Below are positions 48,201-64,000 of a DNA stretch of 64,000 bases, in pieces; the first letter of the stretch is position 1; the number at the start of each line of letters is the position of its first letter. The DNA is from Megalobrama amblycephala. Its lineage: Eukaryota; Chordata; Actinopteri; Cypriniformes; Xenocyprididae. The DNA is taken from positions 19,708,297-19,772,296 of the forward strand of contig NC_063058.1 in NCBI RefSeq assembly GCF_018812025.1, read 5' to 3'. Under the pieces are notes generated by a model that ran no database searches, was not told the DNA's origin, and saw only the letters and a list, made by a program, of their open reading frames with translations. A program made the position numbers and the translations under genes.

Positions 48201-49556
48201 ATAATAAAAAAATAAAACCATCTCGAGATTAAAGTTGTTAAATTTCGAAGAAAAAGTCGAGATAAAATGTTGAGAATAAACTCATTAAATTATTTATCTT
48301 GAAATTTAACGAGTTTTTTCTCGTAATTTAACGAGTTTATTCTCAACATTTTATTTTGACTTTTTTCTCGAAATTTAACTAGTTTTTTCTCGAAATTTAA
48401 CAACTTTAATCTCGAAATGGTTTCATTTTTTATTATTGCTGGGCCCTAATCCTCTTCCGTAGAAATCCTACTGATATGTCACTTGCATAATAATTTGGAA
48501 CACGGTGTAAATGCTGTTCCTTTAACTTTCTATTCATGAAAGAATCCTGAAAAAAATGTATCACGGTTCCTACAAAAATATTAGGCAGCACAACTCAGCA
48601 AATCAGCATATTAGAATGATTTTTGAAGGATCATGTGACACTGAAGACTGGAGTAATGATGCTGAAAATTCAGCTTTGACATTACAGGAATAAATTACAT
48701 TTTAAAATGCATTAAAATATAAAAACAGTTATTTTAAAGTGTAATAATATTTCACAATATTACTGTATTTTAGTCTTTGTGAGCATAACGGTGCATTCAC
48801 ATGGGGCATCAGCGTGAACACTTCTCATTAACTTTGAATGGGTGACGTCATGAGTTGCTGAACTGAATTGTGGGTTCTGTTGGGTCAAGTCACTGGCGTT
48901 GCTTGCTGCAGAAGTTGAAAATTTTTCAAGCTTTAGACACACCCTCTGTCAAGCACTGACCCCCCATGTGAATGCAGTGAGAGATCTCTTTCAAAACATT
49001 CAAAAGTTCTTTGTATGTAAAAAAAAACAACATATTTATATAATTAGGACAGTTCAAAATAACACTAAAAAATACTATTTTTTTATTCAATTTCTTTATT
49101 TTACAGTTTTAGAGGTTTAAATATCGATTTGCAATGTGGTATTAGATTTTAATTTTCTATATTATAATATAATATAATATAGTAGCTATAATAGTAACAA
49201 TTAAATAAAGAAGGAAAACTTGCATATTTGCATAAAACATTAGAGCGTGTCTGTTCAGTTTTCAATTTATTATTTTTTGCTGTAAAGTAACCTTAACCTT
49301 GGCACAGAAGCTGTAAAAATAAATCTTATTTTCTTTATGTGTACTAGATGATAGCTCTCCCCCCTTGGACCAGCCTTGCTGTCGGGCACTTTACAGTTTC
49401 CAGCCAGAAAACCAGGGAGAGCTGGGCTTTAAGGAGGGTGACGTCATCATTCTGACCAGCCAGATTGATGAAAACTGGTGTGAGGGTATGAACAGAGGGG
49501 AGTCTGGATTATTTCCCATGAACTACGTCAAAGTCCTTGTACCTCTGCCACAATGA
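42238..49556 (+). CDS. sh3gl3: Endophilin-A3 (SH3-domain GRB2-like 3), 10 exons
   Basis: Membrane-curving adaptor of clathrin-mediated endocytosis; the N-BAR domain binds membrane and the SH3 domain recruits dynamin and synaptojanin. Coding exons: 42238-42282, 44856-44924, 45039-45111, 45206-45349, 45426-45559, 45799-45957, 46061-46164, 46253-46356, 46575-46649, 49348-49556; 371 aa, all in frame. The start [15 protein letters not shown] is the family's amphipathic helix. BAR hallmarks include [25 protein letters not shown] and [19 protein letters not shown] variable linker (about 250-300) precedes the SH3 domain, which contains [16 protein letters not shown] and GELGFKEGD and ends in VLVPLPQ. 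Residues such as [12 protein letters not shown] and YPQTEG favour SH3GL3 over SH3GL1 or SH3GL2. Oddities: the usual ALYDF is ALYSF and DENWYEG is DENWCEG. Intron 1 (2.6 kb) and intron 9 (2.7 kb) each hold a large foldback transposon. Confidence 0.95.
42480..42920. repeat. GAACCGATTC-type repeat in sh3gl3 intron 1
   Basis: Phrases such as GAATCAGTCGAACC and GAACCGATTCTTTGAA recur in both orientations. This is a common fish repeat; the boundaries are uncertain. Confidence 0.45.
43771..44637. mobile_element. Large foldback element in sh3gl3 intron 1
   Basis: Begins GGATTAGTTTCACTTTCAAA and ends TTTGAAAGTGGACTAATCC. The palindrome is nearly continuous to the centre (about 44200), through CACTGCTAAGTGTATTACTG and its inverse. 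Non-coding. Confidence 0.85.
44711..44785. mobile_element. Minimal remnant of a GGTGAAC-type element
   Basis: Only the two termini remain: GGGATCGTTCACCTCAAAAA and, right after it, TTTTTGGGTGAACTATACC. The interior has been lost. Confidence 0.65.
46798..48510. mobile_element. Foldback Tc1/mariner-like element in sh3gl3 intron 9
   Basis: The left end holds TTCAAATTATTATGCAAGTG and the right end its inverse. Arms of about 500 bases (46798-47345 and 47690-48510) are inverted copies. The centre (about 47480-47670, minus strand) resembles a transposase fragment with VMIWAGI and GPFRV phrases, broken by stops. A different element is nested at 48176-48461. Confidence 0.75.
48176..48461. mobile_element. 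TACGGAAGAGGATTAGGGCC element, complete copy
   Basis: Ends are TACGGAAGAGGATTAGGGCC and GGGCCCTAATCCTCTTCCGTA. A 6-base duplication GAAATC flanks it at 48170-48175 and 48462-48467. The interior consists of alternating AAATTTAACGAG/CTCGAAATTT modules. Confidence 0.8.
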
Positions 49557-49761
49557 CAGCGGGAAAGCACTGCAGCTGGACAACATGAACTTTTCCAGTT
49601 TTTGGAGATTCAGAAACTTTGATTATTTGATAAAGGTTAATGTGTCAAGCACTTCTGAGCCCTTGCTGTATATTTCAATCTGTATCATCACTATGCAAAG
49701 TCATCTACCCAGCCTTGTATTCCTTATTTGATGATTTTTTTTTAAGAATCTAAAGATGTTA

Positions 49762-49767
49762 AATAAA
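49762..49767 (+). other. Polyadenylation signal of sh3gl3
   Basis: AATAAA 206 bases after the sh3gl3 stop codon. The first nedd1 exon begins only about 400 bases further on. Confidence 0.55.
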
Positions 49768-50159
49768 TATGCTGCTATATTAAAGTCTTAAGTATCCTTT
49801 ATGTTATATGTGCACTATAAATGTTAATAACAATGTCCACTGAACTGCATTACAATCTGAAAGCGTAAATATCCAATGTTTTCACTATGAATGTTGATCT
49901 TATTGTAAAATAACATATGTTTACTTGCACTACAAATATTTGAACGCATATTTCTTCTCAGACGTGTTTATTAATGCAAACTTTAACACTGAAACACTAT
50001 GACATCTTGTTGCCCTTCCCACACTGGCGTTGCTGTAATTCCGAATGTTTGCCTGATTTGAGCCTAGCGGCGTGCCGTAGTGGCGGTTCCTTACAGGAGC
50101 CACGGATGTTCAAACTCTGTTGATATGACAAAGTTTTACTTTCAAATAAAAGGATACAT

Positions 50160-50243
50160 TTACTCAACCGCCGTGGATGTATTGTGAGGTGTTTACCAGC
50201 ATAGCGTTCAAATTTCCCACACTTTTTATAGTCTAAACCAAGG
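50160..50243 (+). other. nedd1: Probable 5' untranslated first exon of nedd1
   Basis: A good donor, AAGG followed by GTAAGT, sits at 50243/50244. A matching acceptor (CCCGGCAG) ends at 50804, ten bases before the nedd1 start codon. The region just upstream is richer in CpG than its surroundings, which fits a promoter. The 5' end of the exon is a guess. Confidence 0.5.
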
Positions 50244-50813
50244 GTAAGTAGCTAGCTGTTGCTAATCAGCTGATGAATGCAGAAACTATTAGCACAACAA
50301 CACGAAAAGCAACAAATAAGTGCGAATTGGAGAGTAAAAGACATTAAACGAGCGTTACGGGTTGATTCTAAATGTTTTTTGTCAGAATTGGCTGTTAAAG
50401 TCGCTTTTATGTAACTGTATTTGATTATTCTTTAAACAGGATTTTCATGAACTAGCTGGATTGCTTGTTGGCTAACTTGAATATAATGTAGTCAGAGACA
50501 TTGAGAATATTTTAAGCATAGTTATGGCACAATTCGGGATATAAATAATACACCAAACTAAGAATAACCCCATAAAAGAATGTACAGAAAATTAGCTATC
50601 TAAAAAAGTGTCATCTTTTAGTGTGTTTCTAATCATAAAAAGTAACAAAATTGCTATAACAGCACTTTAAAGTGCAGCACAATGGGATTTCATGATTATT
50701 TTTTCCACTGTGTACTGTGTTTTCTTGAAGTGAAGCATGTATTATTCGTGTCAAACTCAATAGTGTCGCGCGCCTGACAGCTGTCCACCTTTTTTCTCCC
50801 GGCAGCCGTTGCT

Positions 50814-61764
<10,951 letters not shown>

Positions 61765-62401
61765 AGACATCCATAGACCCGCGTCTCCCACTGTGGAGGT
61801 CCGGAATTCTGATCGGAATCAGAGGACGGATAGTAGCTCAAGTTTCTACTAGTGCCTTTACTCTGCAGACCAACGCTCACAGTCTGCTTTTCCATTTGTC
61901 ATATTGGCACACAGTTTTGTATTTGTTTCAGGTTATAAAGCATGTTTTTGTAAGATTTATATGCCTTAAAATCAAATAGCAAGGAAGAGAACACTTTGTT
62001 TTTTCTCCAAGGTGTGTTTTGTATATCCCGACTAGTTTACAGGAAAAAAGACATGTATTTGCATGAATGTGGTAGAGTGAAGAAACATCCCAGCGTGGAT
62101 TTTGCCACTAATGAACTGTGCTCCTTTGTAATTGTTATCCAGATTATTTTTGCAAACCAAATGCCAAAAATGAAAGGACATTGGTCATTTTGTGTAAGAA
62201 TAGAAATGTAGGTGTTTTGCAGCTTCAAAAGGTGTGTGTGTATAGAGATTGTGTGAATGCTAGTGCTTCAAAACATGACATTTCTTTTGAATCGGTTTCA
62301 TTAGATCTTGGTAACAAAAAGGAACGAACTAACAAAACCATTGTCCAGTACACTGTGCCCATAATCTGTATTTGCAAGGTGTCTTCCCATGGACTGGCCT
62401 A

Positions 62402-62407
62402 AATAAA
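62402..62407 (+). other. Polyadenylation signal of nedd1
   Basis: AATAAA about 640 bases after the nedd1 stop codon, the first canonical signal in the 3' UTR. About 490 bases separate it from the etfrf1 start codon. Confidence 0.6.
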
Positions 62408-62897
62408 TTATTTCTGCATTCATGTGTATCTGTTTTGTTGCTGTTTCACTACAAGCATGACTGTAGCATAAGAAGTGCTAGGTTTGTTTTTACCTTGACT
62501 TTTATCTTGATAAACCTAAAATGCCTGTGGTAAGTATATTTAATATTTTAAAACAAATTGTGTATTGTGTTTGTCTAATAATAGCAATGTTTTTACCAGC
62601 AAGTGTATCAAACGTTTGAGGACTTTTATTTTGACTATGCTTTCGACGACTGCACATGTAACACTCCTGCTGATTTTTTTCAAAGCGTCCAAAGGGCAAT
62701 ATGACACATTAGCAAGTAAGTAGATTAAAAACATCTCTTTTGTCTGTTTTAGTTTTTAGTTACAGCGTAAAGCTTATCATTATTCCGTCTTGAAATTTTA
62801 TCGCCGTCTGTTTTGAAAAACCTTGAATGAGAGGCAACAGGTCAGCTGTGTTTATACGCAGGTTGTGTTTGGCTGAGATCAGAATAATCACTGGGAA

Positions 62898-62942
62898 ATG
62901 GCCAACCCACTCCGAGCAGAGGTAGTGCAACTGTACAAAACT
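62898..62942 (+). CDS. etfrf1: ETFRF1 (LYRM5), first coding exon only
   Basis: Start of a mitochondrial LYR-motif protein that removes FAD from electron transfer flavoprotein and so lowers its activity. Fifteen codons read MANPLRAEVVQLYKT, matching the human start (MANSLRGEVLKLYKN), followed by a good donor GTGAGT in phase 0. The rest of the LYR domain does not occur in the remaining kilobase, so the gene continues past the window. Only a short exon supports the call, but the match is close and the start context (GGGAAATGG) is good. Confidence 0.75.
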
Positions 62943-63063
62943 GTGAGTACACTGCCCCCTTCTGCTTGTAAATGCCGTGTGTGTCAGTATTTTTTTACAG
63001 TCTATGGTCAGTAACCTACGTCTGGATATTTTTCCTTAATGAATGTCTATTCAGTAACTTACC

Positions 63064-63640
63064 TACGGAAGAGGATTAGGGCCAAGCAATAATAAAAAAA
63101 AATAACACCATCTCGAGATTAAAGTTGTTAAATTTCGAGAAAGTCGAGATAAAATGTTGAAAATAAAGTCATTAAATTACGAGAATAAAGTCATTAAATT
63201 ACGAGAACAATTTCGTTAAATTATGAGAAAAAAAGTCATTAAATTACGAGAATAAAGTCATTAAATTACGAGAACAATTTCGTTAAATTATGAGAAAAAA
63301 AGTCATTAAATTACGAGAAAAAAGTCGTTAAATTACGAGAACAAATTCGTTAAATTATGAGAAAAAAGTCGAACGAATTTGTTCTCGTAATTTAACGACT
63401 TTTTTCTCATAATTTAATGAGTTTATTCTCAACATTTTATCTCGACTTTTTTCTCGAAATGTAACATTTTTCTCATAATTTAACGACTTTTTTCTCGTAA
63501 TTTAATGACATTATTCTCAACATTTTATCTAAACTTTTTTCTTGAAATTTAACGAGTTTTTTAACGAGTTTTTTCTCGTAATTTAATGACTTTATTCTTA
63601 ACATTTTATTTCGACTTTTTTCTCGAAATTTAACCCTTAC
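63064..63640. mobile_element. TACGGAAGAGGATTAGGGCC element, expanded copy
   Basis: The left end matches the complete copy at 48176. The interior is an amplified array of ATTAAATTACGAGAA-type modules in both orientations. No matching right terminus is found. Confidence 0.7.
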
Positions 63641-63824
63641 CCTTGAGTCAAAGTGATTTCGTTTATTTTTATTTTTTGTGGGGGTGGGGGGTCCCATTAT
63701 TATTATTGTAGCAAAACAACTTATGTAGTCAATACACAAAACGACCTCCAAAAATATCTATTCACTCAAATATATTAATTGTAGTAAACAGTGACAACTA
63801 GCCCCAGTCTACCCAATACTACTA

Positions 63825-64000
63825 AAGGGTTAGTTCACCCAAAAATTAAAATTCTGACATTAATTTCTCTCTCTCATGTCGATCCAAACCTGCAAGACAT
63901 TCGTTCATCTTCGGAACAGAAACGAAGATCTTTTTAGTGAATTCTGAATGCTTTCTGTCCCTCCATTGACTGTCGACGCAACTACCACTTTTGAGCCCTA
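63825..64000. mobile_element. AGGGTTAGTTCACCC-family element, cut by the window end
   Basis: The left arm begins AAAGGGTTAGTTCACCC. It lies in the first intron of etfrf1. Confidence 0.65.

Overview
The window is nuclear DNA from a ray-finned fish, most likely a cyprinid related to zebrafish and carp. Genes have many small exons with GT-AG introns. The DNA between them is AT-rich and full of short inverted-repeat DNA transposons, Tc1-like elements and (TA)n or (GATA)n microsatellites. There are no bacterial-type operons, no CRISPR arrays, and no tRNA or rRNA genes that I could recognise.

Six protein genes can be built exon by exon. On the minus strand are a CART neuropeptide precursor (cartpt-type, 5379-6219) and the small UPF0235/DUF167 protein C15orf40 (21401-22168). 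On the plus strand are a divergent glutaminase paralogue (23939-41438, 21 exons, 653 aa), endophilin-A3 (sh3gl3, 42238-49556), the centrosomal WD40 protein NEDD1 (50814-61764, 16 coding exons), and the first coding exon of ETFRF1/LYRM5 (62898-62942), whose remainder lies beyond the window.

The most striking gene is the glutaminase paralogue. All 21 exons are open and in frame, and the glutaminase fold and C-terminal ankyrin repeats are well conserved. Yet every one of the nine residues that bind or process glutamine in human kidney-type glutaminase is replaced, including the catalytic Ser286/Lys289 pair (here Glu286/Trp289). It looks like an intact pseudoenzyme, with an acidic N-terminus in place of a mitochondrial presequence. 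A second observation is a duplicated exon pair inside nedd1, with a dead Tc1 transposon between the two copies.

Layout: 1-5060 repeats and intergenic DNA; 5064-6330 cartpt; 6400-21400 intergenic DNA with several inverted-repeat elements and a few non-repetitive stretches that could be regulatory; 21401-22168 c15orf40; 22170-23900 intergenic DNA with one inverted-repeat element; 23939-41840 the glutaminase-like gene, with many transposons in its introns; 42238-49770 sh3gl3; 50180-62407 nedd1; 62898 to the end, start of etfrf1. The five protein-coding units from c15orf40 on are closely packed, while cartpt stands apart with about 15 kb of upstream DNA. The genes do not form one pathway; their linkage reflects ancestral vertebrate synteny (neighbours of human 15q25 and chromosome 12 genes).
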